A DNA stretch of 64,000 nt, from NCBI GenBank assembly GCA_027924585.1, contig BSBM01000050.1, forward strand, positions 9,790,001 to 9,854,000, given 5' to 3'. This DNA is from Larix kaempferi (Eukaryota > Streptophyta > Pinopsida > Pinales > Pinaceae). The notes beneath the pieces were generated by a model. It saw only the letters and a program-made list of their open reading frames with translations. It was not told where the DNA came from and searched no databases. This document shows, piece by piece, positions 12,640 through 24,200 of the stretch. How positions within the stretch are numbered: position 1 is the first letter of the stretch; the number at the start of each line of letters is the position of its first letter. Made by a program: the position numbers and the translations under genes.

Positions 12640-13140
12640 AGTTGTGCCTCTCTTCTTATATTTCATGATTAGATGAAATTGTTGTAGAATCCCTATCCAC
12701 TTGTAGTTTCTTGTTTGTTGAAGCTTACTATGGGCCTACAAGTATCGAAATGGTTGGTAATTAGTGTGGATGAAGGTCTCCTTTCTTGTCATATAATGAT
12801 TCAAATTCTTAACAACTTGAACTAGAGCATAAAGTTCCTTGTCATATGTAGGCTAGTTTAGGAATCCACCATGAAACATTTCAAAACGATAATATACTAG
12901 CGTACCTTCCTGTAGAAATACCATTTCCATAGCATATCGACTTGCCTCTATATCCAATTCTAAAGGATTCAACAAATTAGGCAATGTAAGAACTATTGCT
13001 TGATTGGTTTGATGGTTCTCCCTTCACCAGAAAATATTGAGGTTAGTTGTTATGGCATGGAGTGGTGCAACCATAGCTGAAAAGATGCTATAGACTTCCA
13101 TATGTACTATTTTTCTCCAACAAAGCTCTTTAATTTAGTG
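12640..13140 (-). pseudogene. Chromovirus RNase H (pseudogene)
   Basis: Minus-strand translation shows the gypsy RNase H signature, including LELDIEASRYAMEMVFLQEG, PTYDKELYALVQVVKNLNHYM, FIHTNYQPFRYL and HSKLQQTRNYKWIGILQQFH. The first catalytic Asp of the DAS motif is Glu here (EAS), and the later HTDHQP-type motif reads HTNYQP. Two Gln-type stops interrupt it. Confidence 0.83.
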
Positions 13141-13289
13141 TAATTAATAAGAATTGGCCACTTGAGGATGGTATCCATATTCATGGGATCTATATTGATT
13201 TATCCTCCACTAATCACATACCCTAGATACACTAATGATTGATGAGAAAATTTAGATTTCTTAAGGTTTTCCAACAATTAATTATTTTT

Positions 13290-13560
13290 TAGTGTCTCTA
13301 ACACCTACATGAGATGCGAGATGTGTTCTTCCTAGGTGAGTTATAAACACATATATTGTCTAAGTACACTATCAAAAATGAATCTAGGAAGGGATGCAAT
13401 TCATCAATCAAAGCTCTATAGTCAATACACATTCTCCAAGTCCTATCCTTCTTCAGAACTATAATAATAGGTGATCCACAAGGTGAGGTGATTGGTCAAA
13501 TTACTCTATGCTCCAATCGTTATTGCAAATTATTCTTCACTTCAATTGATTCCATGATGG
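13290..13560 (-). pseudogene. Chromovirus reverse transcriptase, internally deleted
   Basis: The N-terminal RT block SPCGSPIIIVLKKDRTWRMCIDYRAL runs straight into the catalytic-site block DSFLIVYLDNICVY. The roughly 100 residues that normally lie between them, including the FSGYHQI and PFGLxNAPATF regions, are absent. The catalytic motif YLDD reads YLDN. The deletion makes this copy incapable of DNA synthesis. Confidence 0.78.
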
Positions 13561-13689
13561 ATTATCTGTACAACCCAATCTTTAACAATTGAGAGTTAGA
13601 CAATAACTACATCTTATGCTCGATTTATCTTTTTGGTGGTAACTGTTTAGGATCCTAGAACACTTATCTATATTCCTACATATGCTCCT

Positions 13690-14260
13690 CAAACTATTGT
13701 TTCTTCTCTTTAGTACATGCCTCCAGATATGTCTCTAATTTTACTAATTCATCTCCCGTCCCATTCTCCCTCAAGAAAAGCAATAAAAACCTCTTACTAA
13801 AATTGATCGATTTCTTGTCCTGGTTAGTACTTATTATAGATACCTTGGATTTACCTTTGTATGCATTGATGGTGATGGAATTTCTATAGATAAGACAATA
13901 TTGGTTTTCTCTCCTCATGAATATTGCATCCCTCATGTATATGTATGGATTTCCAAACACTATACTACACATATCAAGTGGTAATACATCTACCTCCACT
14001 TTCTCAATATAGTTTTCACTTATATAAAATTTAATCTTACACTATTTAGATACATTGACCTATGCATCCTTATTTACCCATCCTAATTTATGTGGGTGAG
14101 TATGGTCATGACCTTTCAATATAAGATTTGTTGATCAAATATTTTTCTATAAGGTTGGATTCTGAACCATAATCAAATAGACTATACACATGTGTCCTCT
14201 TGATATGGATCTTAATATGGAAGAGTTTAGTCATATCCCTTTCTTCCTTGGGATGGAGGC
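13690..14260 (-). pseudogene. Chromovirus protease (pseudogene)
   Basis: The retropepsin active-site loop reads LFDYGSESNLIEKYL near 14115-14165, so the D-S/T-G triad is D-Y-G. The second half at 13694-13999 includes the VLPLDMCSIVFGNPYI block. The two halves lie in different frames. Confidence 0.7.
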
Positions 14261-14269
14261 TACTCAAAT

Positions 14270-15392
14270 CACCTCCTTTTGCATTGTTGTGCATAATATT
14301 TTCATCTAAACATGATCTTTTCTCTATATAGTTACATGAATCCACAACTAGCATGTTCTTCTTCTTGGCATCCTTCTTGGCTTCCAACACATCTTCTGTG
14401 TGATCATCAATATTACAATGATTACCATGGTTGTTTGGATCCTTGCATTGATTTGATGTAGTTTCTATCTTCTTGTCCTTTCCTTTCCACTTTTTATTTC
14501 CCTCCTTGGAAGCATCTGAGTGTTCTTTTTTCTTAGAACCACTTGGTTGTCCTTTAATATTACCCATATTCTTCATATACTATGCTTGTACACATGCCTC
14601 ATCAACTGTATTAGGTTTAAATAGCATCACTTGCCTCTGTAAATGACTATGTAGGCCTCCCACATACTTGAGGAGTAGATCCGATTTCCTGGGAGGTATA
14701 ACCAACATAATTTCCATTTTATGAACTCAGTGGTGTACTCTTGGACACTCTACCCTTATTTCTATTGGAAGTAATTCCAACTAAACAATCGTTCCTCTTC
14801 ATACCCCATAATGTAAAATTGGGACTTAATGAGACTTTAAACAACTCCCACTTAGTTATTGGGGGATCACTCTCTAGCCTAAGCATCTTTGTGTGACTTT
14901 CGCACCAAGTTTGAGCATGGCCCTCTAACTTCAGTAGGGTAAATGGAATATTTTTCTCTTGTCCTATGTCATGAATGTTGAAATAAAATTCTAATTGTTG
15001 CAACCATTGATTCAATTTAATGAAATTAATATCATCTTTGTAGGGTTTGATGTCCACTTTTGCATCCACATTAAACAAATATTGGGAAGAAGTCGTGGCA
15101 CTAAAAATTGTTCTCTCTTTCTTTGGTTTTTTCTTCAATTCCCTTTTCTAGGCAGTTAGAGATACTGAAACTCCTCGAAAGGTCCAAAGTTCTTCACTAA
15201 AACCACCATGAGAGTGGGTGTGTTGCAGGAGATGTTGGAAACTTGTGATTTTAGCTTTGTAAATCTCTCCTTCGACTCATCACATGGATTGTTACTAAAA
15301 TCATTTTCCATAGCTAGGTTTTGAGACTTTACACCAATTTTTGGATCATATAACTTCCCACAAAAACCCAATAAAAATTGCTTAGCTACCAA
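14270..15392 (-). pseudogene. Chromovirus gag (pseudogene)
   Basis: At 14719-15138 a capsid-type block reads IKLNQWLQQLEFYFNIHDIG and then LLKLEGHAQTWCESH, the usual retrotransposon gag signature. A Lys-rich stretch (14300-14576, 156-residue frame) lies downstream, where the nucleocapsid would be. No zinc knuckle is visible. The N-terminal frame 15156-15392 abuts the primer-site motif. Confidence 0.72.
15380..15391 (-). promoter_or_regulatory. Degenerate primer-binding site
   Basis: On the minus strand TGGTAGCTAAGC follows the LTR end by 8 bases. It resembles the initiator-Met tRNA site TGGTATCAGAGC with several changes. Confidence 0.5.
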
Positions 15393-15399
15393 TATGATT

Positions 15400-15565
15400 T
15401 GTAAACTCTCATGGATATTCCACTGGAATAGTTCATCACAAAAGGTTTTAGAATATTATAAAATATCCTAATAATGTATTGTTTTATTTTAGATTTAGAT
15501 TTAATGCTACTATATTAATACATGAAATACTAAAATAACTAAGACTAAAATTAAAGAATCTCTAC
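15400..15565 (-). repeat. LTR piece, right end of the minus-strand chromovirus
   Basis: Aligns with 9721-9880 from TGTAAAC onward. Similarity stops near 15565, so the outer part of this LTR was deleted or replaced. Confidence 0.6.
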
Positions 15566-15569
15566 AAAT

Positions 15570-16010
15570 GGGATGTTTTATTTATTTACACTTTGATCCA
15601 CCCATTATATTTTGTTTCTTTTTTTGTGATGTGGCAGAATTTGTCAGTTGTTAGAGTTGTTTTCGGTTGTTCTGGTGGGGGCGACCCATGGTGTTTGTAT
15701 TTCGACGGGTTCTAAATAATGGATCCGGTTACCAAATTCATTCAAAAGTATATCAAAAACCCTAACTCTCATTATTGTCGAGAAGAAGATTTTGGTTTGG
15801 TACATGGAGGATTTTTGAACCTGAACCATACCTTCATGGCAAGAGTTCTGGTAATTTGCTTTGCGTGGCTAAGAAAAAATCAAATGGTAAGTTAACTAGA
15901 GAAAGAGATAGGTTACGACGCTGTTTGAAAACCTATAAGGTCCGTGAAGGTTTGGGTAGGTATTTTCTTAGCGCAGATGTAAACATGGATAGGGTTGAAG
16001 TGTTAGATAG
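15570..16010 (+). other. Unassigned sequence with a short open frame
   Basis: An open frame at 15721-15897 starts ATGGATCCGG and encodes about 58 residues ending before a TAA. It matches no family I know. It lies directly upstream of a copia LTR and could be a fragment of host or transposon sequence. Confidence 0.3.
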
Positions 16011-16700
16011 TGTTGATATATATGTAACTTCAAAATGTATTTCACATATATGTATATTGTATTCCTATAGAGATGTTATTATTCCTCTATACGGAAGTGG
16101 TTGTATTCCTATAGAGATGTTATTATTCCTCTATATGGAAGTGTCGTCATTTATATTGTAAGTGTCGTAACTTATACTTGATGGGTTATTAGACCACCAT
16201 GTTGGGGTCAGCCCTGTATAAGTCATGTGGGTCAAAGGGTTATTAGACCACCCTATTGGGGGTCGACCATGTGGGTCAAAGGGTTATTAGACCACCCTAG
16301 TGGGGGTCGGCCCAGTCAGCATTATGTTAAGTGGTTAAGTTGAGGCCGACCTAATTGAGTAAAGGTCAAGTCAAGTTAGTGTATAAATAGAGAGTGTGTC
16401 TCTCTCATTTTACACATTCTATTCTCTCACTCACACTTGGGAGAGTGGTGCACTTGTGGAGGAGGAGGCTCTGCTGCTAGGAGATGACTATCTCTTGTAT
16501 TATGGTTGTATCATTGCTCTATCTATCTCTGAGGAAGTTATTGGGGTTTTTCATGTTTATGGTTTTCCCCAAGTAAACTCTGTGTCTCTTGTGTGCTTGC
16601 ATTATTGTGTCCATGATTGATATGCTGTAGATTTTTTGTACATGTTGTTCTCTCAGTTAAGATCCTAGATCAGATTGAAGTAAATTCTGAAAATTTAACA
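16011..16700 (+). repeat. 5' LTR, copia family B
   Basis: Starts TGTTGATATATATGTAAC and ends AAAATTTAACA, matching the LTR at 26838-27437 from end to end with indels. Inside are a 44-bp tandem duplication (from 16057 and 16101) and tandem GGGTTATTAGACCACC units at 16183, 16237 and 16281. The second LTR lacks most of these, which explains the length difference (690 against 600 bp). Confidence 0.85.
16382..16390 (+). promoter_or_regulatory. TATA box in the copia family B LTR
   Basis: TATAAATAG, followed by the CT-rich start region GTGTCTCTCTC. The same box is conserved at 27092-27100 in the other copy. Confidence 0.75.
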
Positions 16701-16713
16701 TGGCATAAGAGCT
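16701..16713 (+). promoter_or_regulatory. Primer-binding site of copia family B
   Basis: TGGCATAAGAGCT directly abuts the LTR end and resembles the initiator-Met tRNA primer site TGGTATCAGAGCT. Confidence 0.75.
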
Positions 16714-17062
16714 AGCCTAAAAGAAGGTATGATATGGCATGTATGACACTTGTTGCACTTACGATGCTAGGGCTTGATATAGAAAAAACCAGTCATCGTA
16801 GCACTTTCGCTATAAATCCGTTTTGGAGAAGTTTTTGGATCTGAAACATTTACAAGTCGAATATTAGATCCCCATGTACCTTGTGTCCAAAGGAAAACCT
16901 CTAATTCGTTGTACTTTGTGATTTATGATCTGTACAATATAGGGTTTCTGCCTCTTCCAGATATGAGTCAAACTCAGGTGACCTTGGGAAAAAGGTCATA
17001 ACTTGGGCTAGGAAGCTCTAAATGACATTTCGTAAAAAGTGACAGGTAGTACATAGAATTTA

Positions 17063-17424
17063 ATATCTCAAGAAAATTTTTCAGAGGCCGAAGTTGAACG
17101 AGTGACACATGGAACGCCATAAAAGTTCGCTCTCCTGTATTATCCCATAAACAGGTCATGTTGCGACACTTGGCATAACTATCTCTTAGAGAATCCAATT
17201 GAGGTAAGACCTATCAGGATGGAAAGATAACAGGTCGGGATATCTCAAGAAAGTTTTTCAGAAGCCGAAGTTGAACCAGTGACACGTGGAACGCCATACA
17301 AGTTAGCTCTTCTGTATTATCCCATAAACATGTCACGTTGCGACACTTGGCATAACTTTCTCTCAGAGAATCCAATTGAGGTCAGACCTATTGGGATGGA
17401 AAGATAGCAGGTCGGGCTATCTCA
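17063..17424 (+). repeat. 177-bp tandem duplication in the leader
   Basis: ATATCTCAAGAAA... begins at 17063, recurs at 17240 and begins a third time at about 17417. The two full copies differ by scattered substitutions, so the duplication is not recent. Confidence 0.85.
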
Positions 17425-17529
17425 GAAAAGTTTTTAGACCCTGTGGATCGAAAAGTTTGAAGTTACACCAGAAATAATCAGGTACATATGTCTATCAAAA
17501 CAAAATTATTTTTGAGTACCTTCATTCAT

Positions 17530-17850
17530 GGCTTCCGGAATTTAGGGCTTCGGAGAAAGTTGGAATTTTTGTAATCGGAGACCACGGCTGGATGCTACTC
17601 ATCAAAATCAAAATTTAGAGACCAAGATCATATTTTTTTGGTTGGGCAGAAGGCCGGGCTTGATCAAACCCCAGTTCGGGACTTTGATCGGAAAGATGGA
17701 AAATTAGGGCTTCTGCAAAAATTGGAATTTTGGAAATCTGTGACCACGGTTGGAAGCTCCTCAGAAAAATCGAAGCTTAGAGTTTTGAATCAAATATTTT
17801 GGTTGGGTGAAGCTTCGGGAAACTTAAACCCTAATTCAGGGTCCTCTCAA
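17530..17850 (+). repeat. Second, degenerate leader duplication of about 170 bp
   Basis: TTAGGGCTTC...AATTGGAATTT...GAGACCACGGCTGGA...TACTCATCA words recur about 170 bases later in diverged form (TTAGGGCTTCTGCAAAAATTGG, TGACCACGGTTGGAAGCTCC). Confidence 0.6.
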
Positions 17851-18646
17851 GTTTTCAAATTTTGAATATACCAACTTGATTAGCTCATCAAGGTGCATAT
17901 TTCAATCCTTTAGGAAGTTTGAAATTCAAAGTTTGAATTTTTGGGGTTTCTTTGACAAACCCTAATCCAGCTCTAGGTCTAGTTCTTGCAAATCAAGTGG
18001 ATTGGGTTAATCCTAGAATAAGATGGATTGGTCACCTGCATAAGTGAAGAAGTTCCTGTCTCAGAGGGAGATGAGGCTAAGACTTTCCATAAGAAGATTA
18101 CAAGCAATCTTGACAGGTATGGCTTACAGGTATGTTTCATGGTTAAGTTTATCATATGTTTGTCTTCATATCATTACAGTACAATCTTGATTAATTACTG
18201 GACTTGTCATATCACCTTAATAGAAGATATTCATTGATTAAGGTTTTGACACTTATGATTGTACTAATGCATTGTGATGTTGTATGAGGTTTATGTTGTT
18301 TGCTAACACAAAAGGTACACCAAGAAAGTCAAATCATGTTCTACTTCAAGAACATATGCTCATGGTGACATGAAGACAAAGATTCATCAATTGTCATGGA
18401 TCACATAGAAGATCTACTTTCGAGGTATGTATTATAAACCCTTATCCATTCGGTTAGATGAAGCAGTTGTGGGTACTATTGGATCCGTGGAAATCGTATA
18501 ATCTCGGGCCCTTAGAGCATTGCAGCCCACATAATCTTTTTCTTAATGTCTTTGAACATCCGTAGTTTGGGTAAGGCTGCGAAGGTTAGGGCCTTATCCA
18601 AATTAATCAAATATACTAACCCATATATTATCCTTTATAAGAGACT

Positions 18647-19340
18647 TTGTGTTTAGATATTCAAGCTATTGAAGCCATTGCAAACGTCCTTCCCGGTTGG
18701 GAAATTTCTTCTGTTGGATCATTGGGATTATCAGATGGTTTATTGACTTGTTGGAACCCTCTTTCCTTACAGTTTAGGTCATTTAGGAAAAACTGGGGGA
18801 TATTGTTGGAGGGAAGATTTAATCATTTTGATAAAAATGTGTCTATTTTAAACTGTTATGGCCCATATAAGAATAGAGAGTTCTTTTGGGAGACATTGGA
18901 ATAGTCTGGTTTACTTAATTGTGATCACATTATCATTGCTGGGGATCTAAATTTTACTACATCTCATGCATAAATATGGGGTCATTTGGTTAGGGACGAT
19001 TCCTTGGAAGATTTCTTCTCAAGTTTCCCTTGGAGAAATGACTTGGTATATGTCCTACCTATTGTTCTTGAACCTACATGGACTAATGGAAGATGTGGAA
19101 CATATGGGATTCATAAAAGACGTGATAGATTCATTATGAAATCTACAGTGTTGCAATCTTTTCAGAGATATAGGTCTTGGGTGGAGAAGAACAAAATTCT
19201 GGATCATTGGCCTATTTTTCTTCAATTGGGTGGGATTATTCCTACTTTTAAATATCATTTTAAATTCAATAGCTTGTGGCTGTTGAATGAGGACTTTTTT
19301 TCTTTGATTAGAAGATGGTGGACTAGTTTTGATTTATAAA
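18647..19340 (+). pseudogene. LINE endonuclease (pseudogene)
   Basis: An APE-type endonuclease fragment in one frame with two internal stops. Visible landmarks are GLSDGLLTCWNP, the NCYGPY strand, AGDLNFTT (the GDFN-type active-site block), PTWTNGR followed by KRRDRFIM (usual R-I-D-R-F), and LDHWPI in place of the SDH motif, so the Ser is lost. The N-terminal N and E residues of the active site are missing. This enzyme nicks target DNA to prime LINE reverse transcription. Confidence 0.82.
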
Positions 19341-19559
19341 AGGATATCAATCCGATGGACTGTATTGTGCAAAAGCTTAAGATTCTTAAGGGTGAAGTTA
19401 TATAGTGGATTAAGGATAAAAAACAGAAGGATTGGGTGGAATGTAGAAGTATTGAAGCCCATATAACACAAACCGTAACAAAAAATTGTGATTTCTCTAT
19501 TACTAAATAGGATAAATTGATGATCAAAACATTAGAAAGCAAGAAATACTAGATTCCGA

Positions 19560-20700
19560 AACAAGAGGAGATGGAGTGGCGACTTAAAAGTCGTGCTTTG
19601 TGGGTTGGTCTTGGTGAAAATAATACTAGGTTCTTCCATAATTATGCTTCTCATATAAGGAACATTAAATCTATTTGGGAATTGATTGATGAAAATGGAG
19701 ATGTAGTTAAAGGTTAGGCTGAGCTACAAAATATGGCAAAAATATATTTTGGTGATATTTTCAAGGATCTGGGTACATGTTCATTGGAAGCTCATTAAAC
19801 ATTTTCCAAAAATTTTCAGTGAGGAATATGTGGAGGCTATTTGTCGGCTGATAAGTTTGAGTGAGATTGAGGATGCCTTAAAACAATTTTCCAAGGAAAA
19901 AAGTCTTGGCCCTGATGGTTGGACTGTAGAAAATTTTCTACACTTTTTTGATATTATGGAAGATGATTTGTTATCTATGGTTGAATTCTCTAGAAGGGAA
20001 GGGTTTGTCTCAGGTTCCCTAAACTCTACCTTCCTTACCTTGGTACCTAAATGTAATAAACCCATCGGATTTACATATTTTAGGTTGATTTCCTTGCGTA
20101 ATGTTGCATATAAAATCCCCACTAAAATCATCTCCACTCGGATCAAACTTTTCCCGTCAAAGCATATGTCTTGAGAGAAATTTGTATTTTTTACATGACT
20201 TCCAAATCTTGGATGCTATTGGTATCTCTCAGGAAGTTATACACTCCATTAAACAAAAGCATTTGAAGGCCATACTACTGAAAATGGACCCGGAGAAAGC
20301 ATATGATAGAGTCGATTGGGTATAATATTTGAGACTGATATTATTACAAATTGGTCTTCCCATATTGGTAACAAACTGGATCATGGCCTGCACATTTTGT
20401 TGTCTTGGTTAATTGTGCTCCATTTGAATTCTTTAAGAGCTCCAGAGGTATTCGTCAAGGATGTCCACTGTCCCCACTTTTATTTTTGCTCATCATTAAG
20501 GGTCTGAGTAGGTTAATTTTGAATGCAAAATTGGAAGGAAAAATAAAAGATATTAAAATTTCTGCAGCTGTCTATATTACACATTTGTTATTTTTTGATG
20601 ATGTTATGATTTTTGGAAATGAATTTGTAGAGGAATGGAAATGTTATCTATATATTATCAAACTGTTCTGTGATGCTTAAGGGATGAATGTGAGAATACA
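19560..20700 (+). pseudogene. LINE reverse transcriptase (pseudogene)
   Basis: Before RT, the conserved block WVGLGENNTRFFHNYAS lies at about 19598-19650. RT blocks follow: KSLGPDGWTVENF, STFLTLVPKCNKP, KMDPEKAYDRVDW, GIRQGCPLSPLLF and LLFFDDVMIFG. The catalytic FADD motif reads FFDD, so both Asp residues remain. Frameshifts near 19785, 20160, 20320 and 20420 and stops disable it. Confidence 0.9.
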
Positions 20701-20725
20701 AAAGTATTTATTTTATTAATACACG

Positions 20726-21790
20726 ATGGAATTTGATTCATTGGATCTTATAACTTCCTTTCTTCCATACAAAATATGCAAATTAGAGGAAGGCTTCAAG
20801 TACCTGGGCTATTATCTTAAGCCGATTGGTTACAAAGTAAAATATTGGTTATGGTTGGTGGAGAAATTCGAAAAGGGAATTAATCATTGGACATACAGGT
20901 TTCTTTCAATCGGTAGAAGACTAACACTAATCAAATCTGTGTTAGTTAGCATTCTGGTTTATTGGTTTTCATTAGCCTTGGTACCTTTGTCAATTATAAA
21001 TTGGATACATAGGTTAATCTTTAATTTTCTTTGGTTTGGAGGGACAGAAAAAGGTAAATTATTTATGGCCAGTTGGGAAAGGTTATCATTTCCTAAAGAA
21101 TGGGGAGGTTGGGGCATAAAAAATATTTATTGGTTCAGTATTTCTTTAAGATTGAAGAGCTTTTGGCGTGGAATTTTTGGAAAAGGCCTCTGGACCACTG
21201 TGTTGTATGGTAAATATATAAAAAAGAATCTGCTTTGTTGGATTAGAAATCCATTGAAAAATGCAAGGAATACTTTTCCTTTATGGTCTGGTTTCCTTAA
21301 AATCTATCATTGGTTAGGTAGAGGCCTCACATCGAAAGTGGGAAATGGAAAATATGTACTAATTGGTATTGACCCTATTCTGGGTATGGAGGAAAATTTC
21401 CAACTTTCTCCATATATTTTGGAATATCTTTCTGAAATTGGTTTCTTCACACTTGCACACATCCAAAAGGCCTACCTGGCTTAAGCATGCATACTCATAT
21501 TGGCTCACAGCATCATACCTAAGATTAGGATGTGGTTGGGTAGTAGAATGGGAGAACTATATTTCAAAACTTAAATCCACTGGATGTAGAATGGATGAGA
21601 GAAATAATACTCTTATTTGGCCTTTGAACCTTACTACATGTATTATTACTGCAAAATCAACGTATAAGTTATTTTATAGGAAAACAATTGCTTTGTTTAG
21701 AGATGGTGGTTTAAATACCTTTGGAAATGTAACATTCCCTTAAAAATTAAATGTTTCTGTTTGCTTTTCAAAATTGTCTTAAAACTTGTG
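20726..21790 (+). pseudogene. LINE post-RT and zinc-binding region (pseudogene)
   Basis: The longest LINE frame (252 residues, 20726-21484) carries FKYLGYYLKP, KINHW-like GINHWTYRFLSIGRRLTLIKSVL, FNFLWFGG and LSFPKEWGGWGIKN, all typical of plant LINE ORF2 after RT. At 21484-21790 a zf-RVT-like block contains IWPLNL and GNVTFPLKIKCF. A frame change near 21480 separates them. Confidence 0.85.
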
Positions 21791-22139
21791 ATAGCTGTTG
21801 AGAAGAGGCTAGTGTGGGCCTAATATTTGTTCTTTGTGCAAAAATGATTCAGATTCAGTAGACCACATACTGGTTAGATGTCATTTCACTTTACAGATTT
21901 GGAAATCTATTTGTTATTCACTTAATATTTGTCAATCCCGGGGGAGTTCAAATTTTGAACAAAATTTCTATCGACGGTTAAATCATGCCGAAGTTATTAT
22001 ACTCTCCTAACTTTTATATCCTGGAGAATTTGGAGAGCTTGAAATGCTATGATTTTTGAAGCTAAAAAACAAGATATTGAGGTGATAAGCATGAAAATCA
22101 TTAATATTTTCAAAGAGTTTTCTACAGGGGAAGTAAAAG

Positions 22140-22525
22140 AAAGTAAGCCCAGAATTTTGAAGGATGTGCAACAGTTTCAGGGTGCATTTGGATTTTTTGA
22201 TGGTGCTACTAAAGATGGTTATTGTGCAACTGGTCCTGATTTATATTTAAATGATACTCACAAGTTCACCTTCAAATTACATTGTGGTACATGTTTCTAT
22301 GCTTCTTGCTCTTTGGTGTTTGTGTAGGATGGCCTCATTATTTGGTATTGTTACACTAGCACTATATGGGGACTCAAGAGTCACTATTAAATGTGCTATT
22401 GGTGACTATAATTTACAAGTGTTTTCCTTATCACATTGGTGCACACGAATTAAGGAACTAATGAGCAATTTTAAATACATCAATTTTTCTGGAGTGGAAT
22501 CAGGTGGCCTTTGTGAAAATTAGCT
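22140..22525 (+). pseudogene. LINE C-terminal RNase H-like domain (pseudogene)
   Basis: FGFFDGATKDG retains the first RNase H Asp, and LYGDSRVTIKCAIGDY carries the GDS block. The middle Glu block is missing or mutated. The domain spans two overlapping frames. An acquired RNase H domain at the ORF2 C-terminus is known from plant L1 LINEs. Confidence 0.78.
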
Positions 22526-22724
22526 TTGGATGGTGAGTTGTAGATATAGGATATTTGAATATATTTTTGATGTAACTTCATGACAGAGGCTGTTTGTCTT
22601 GTGCTACCATATTTTGGGACTTCTTGAAAAAAAATCAAATTTGTAGCGACTGTAAAAGATTTTTGATGTACTTTTTGATTCAATTTGAATAATAAAAATA
22701 GATATATTTTTTGATGAAAAAAAA

Positions 22725-24180
22725 CTCGCCATCTAGGGGAGGGACTCCTATTGTTGTGCGGGGACTAGTAGTGGTCATGGTTCCCATCACATCAACCACC
22801 CAATGAATGAACATTCACAACTAAAAAAATCATTAAACTTTATATTTATGCATAAGTATATATTATATTAAGCCCAAAAAGCATTCAATAGCTGATTAGA
22901 ACCCTAGCTGACACTGGACAGTCCATTTAATGCCAACTTTACAAACCATTAGGTCCAATTGAGAACCAACTCTATCCTACCATAAATACCAAATCTAACA
23001 TCAAAACAACCTATCATGTTGAATCTACTAAGTACACCCTGGGCATCACATCAACCATCATGAACCACAACTGGAGAAGAAAAAATCAAACAACATGATG
23101 GAGTGTTCCATCACCCATTACCACCTGCACACTGCAAGTGGAAATAAGGTCAACATCTGGTCCATAATTCATCAACAAATCACACATGCAACCTCAATAA
23201 ATGACACTCACCCACTCAAAAATGATCAAATCATTCATTAAACTATATGAAATCAAAAGGAGTAGCGAATACAAATGCCCAAAATCAAATCATCCATTAA
23301 AATCAACGATAATCCATTAAACTCAACGATCAACAAAACATAATTCGCTTCCCAAAATCAAATCAGGCATTAAACTCAACCAAAGAACATGGATCAACAA
23401 AACATCCATTAATCGAATTCCCAGTTGCCCAAAATCGAATCATCCAAAATCAAATCATCCATTAAACACAACGATAAAAAAACCAGAATTCGCTACCCCA
23501 AATCAAATCAGGCATTAAACTCAACCAAAGCACATGGATCAACAAAAAATCCATTAATCGAATTCCCAGTTGCCCAAAATCAAATCACCCATTAAACACA
23601 CTAAGAGCACATGGATCATGCAAATACAAATCTATAGCCATTGGATTGGTGCCAATTCAATCCCAGCCTCCCATTCCCAGAATTAACCTTGCAATCCATG
23701 TCAATTCCACTAAGCAATCATTTTCGACATAAAAAACTATAAACCAACCTCTTTGCATACAATTGAATCCATTTGCATTCCTTGGATTCAAGCTGTGCAT
23801 ATATCGAACTGTTCATCTATCAACTAGGACTCAACCATTCAAGCAGTGCATATATCATCTATCAAACTATTATTCCTGCAAATTGTTCATCTATCAATCA
23901 AGACTCAACCATTCATCAACAACCCATCAGTGTGTGCACAGTGTTTCAGGTATTGACATTCACTTATTTCATATATCCATTCAATTAACTATCTAAGTTT
24001 TCACGTATCCATTAACATGTATCCATTAAATATCCATTCCACATATCCATTCTATTAACTAGTGTAGCGCATTAACATGTATCCATTAACTATCCATTTC
24101 ACATATCCGTTCTATTAACTAGTTTAGCGCATTAACATGTATCCATTAAATATCCATTCTATTACATGTATCCATATGGA
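22725..24180. repeat. Non-coding region with short tandem repeats upstream of the pogo-like gene
   Basis: No gene recognised. It contains a 145-bp tandem duplication (23316-23460 and 23461-23605, ATTAAACTCAACGAT family) and a 60-bp unit repeated three times (24011, 24071 and 24131, each beginning ATTAACATGTATCC). Many ATCCATTA words recur between them. It may include promoter or 5' UTR of the gene at 24201. Confidence 0.7.
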
Positions 24181-24200
24181 TTGTGCAGATTCTCGTAGCC

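Larger units (their letters stand above)
9721..15565 (-). mobile_element. Decayed minus-strand gypsy chromovirus
   Basis: Reading right to left, the order is LTR piece (15400-15565), a primer-site-like motif, gag, protease, RT, RNase H, integrase, and another LTR piece (from 9721). The two LTR pieces share about 160 bp of alignable sequence starting TGTAAAC. Stops and frameshifts are everywhere, and RT has lost about 100 residues internally. The outer part of the right LTR is missing beyond about 15565. Confidence 0.82.
16011..18300 (+). mobile_element. Second copia-family element: 5' LTR plus leader, rest replaced by a LINE
   Basis: A 690-bp LTR is followed directly by a primer-binding site and about 1.6 kb of leader-like sequence without pol. 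The leader contains two tandem duplications. The downstream gag-pol is not present; LINE sequence begins by about 18640. The same LTR family occurs as a solo LTR at 26838-27437. Confidence 0.7.
18640..22724 (+). mobile_element. L1-type LINE retrotransposon, ORF2 only
   Basis: The order is endonuclease, RT, zinc-binding C-terminal region and RNase H-like domain, ending in a short A-run (22717-22724). No ORF1 or gag-like zinc-knuckle protein is seen upstream, so the copy is probably 5'-truncated or has lost ORF1. It appears to sit in or next to the copia family B leader. I could not define target duplications. Confidence 0.85.
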
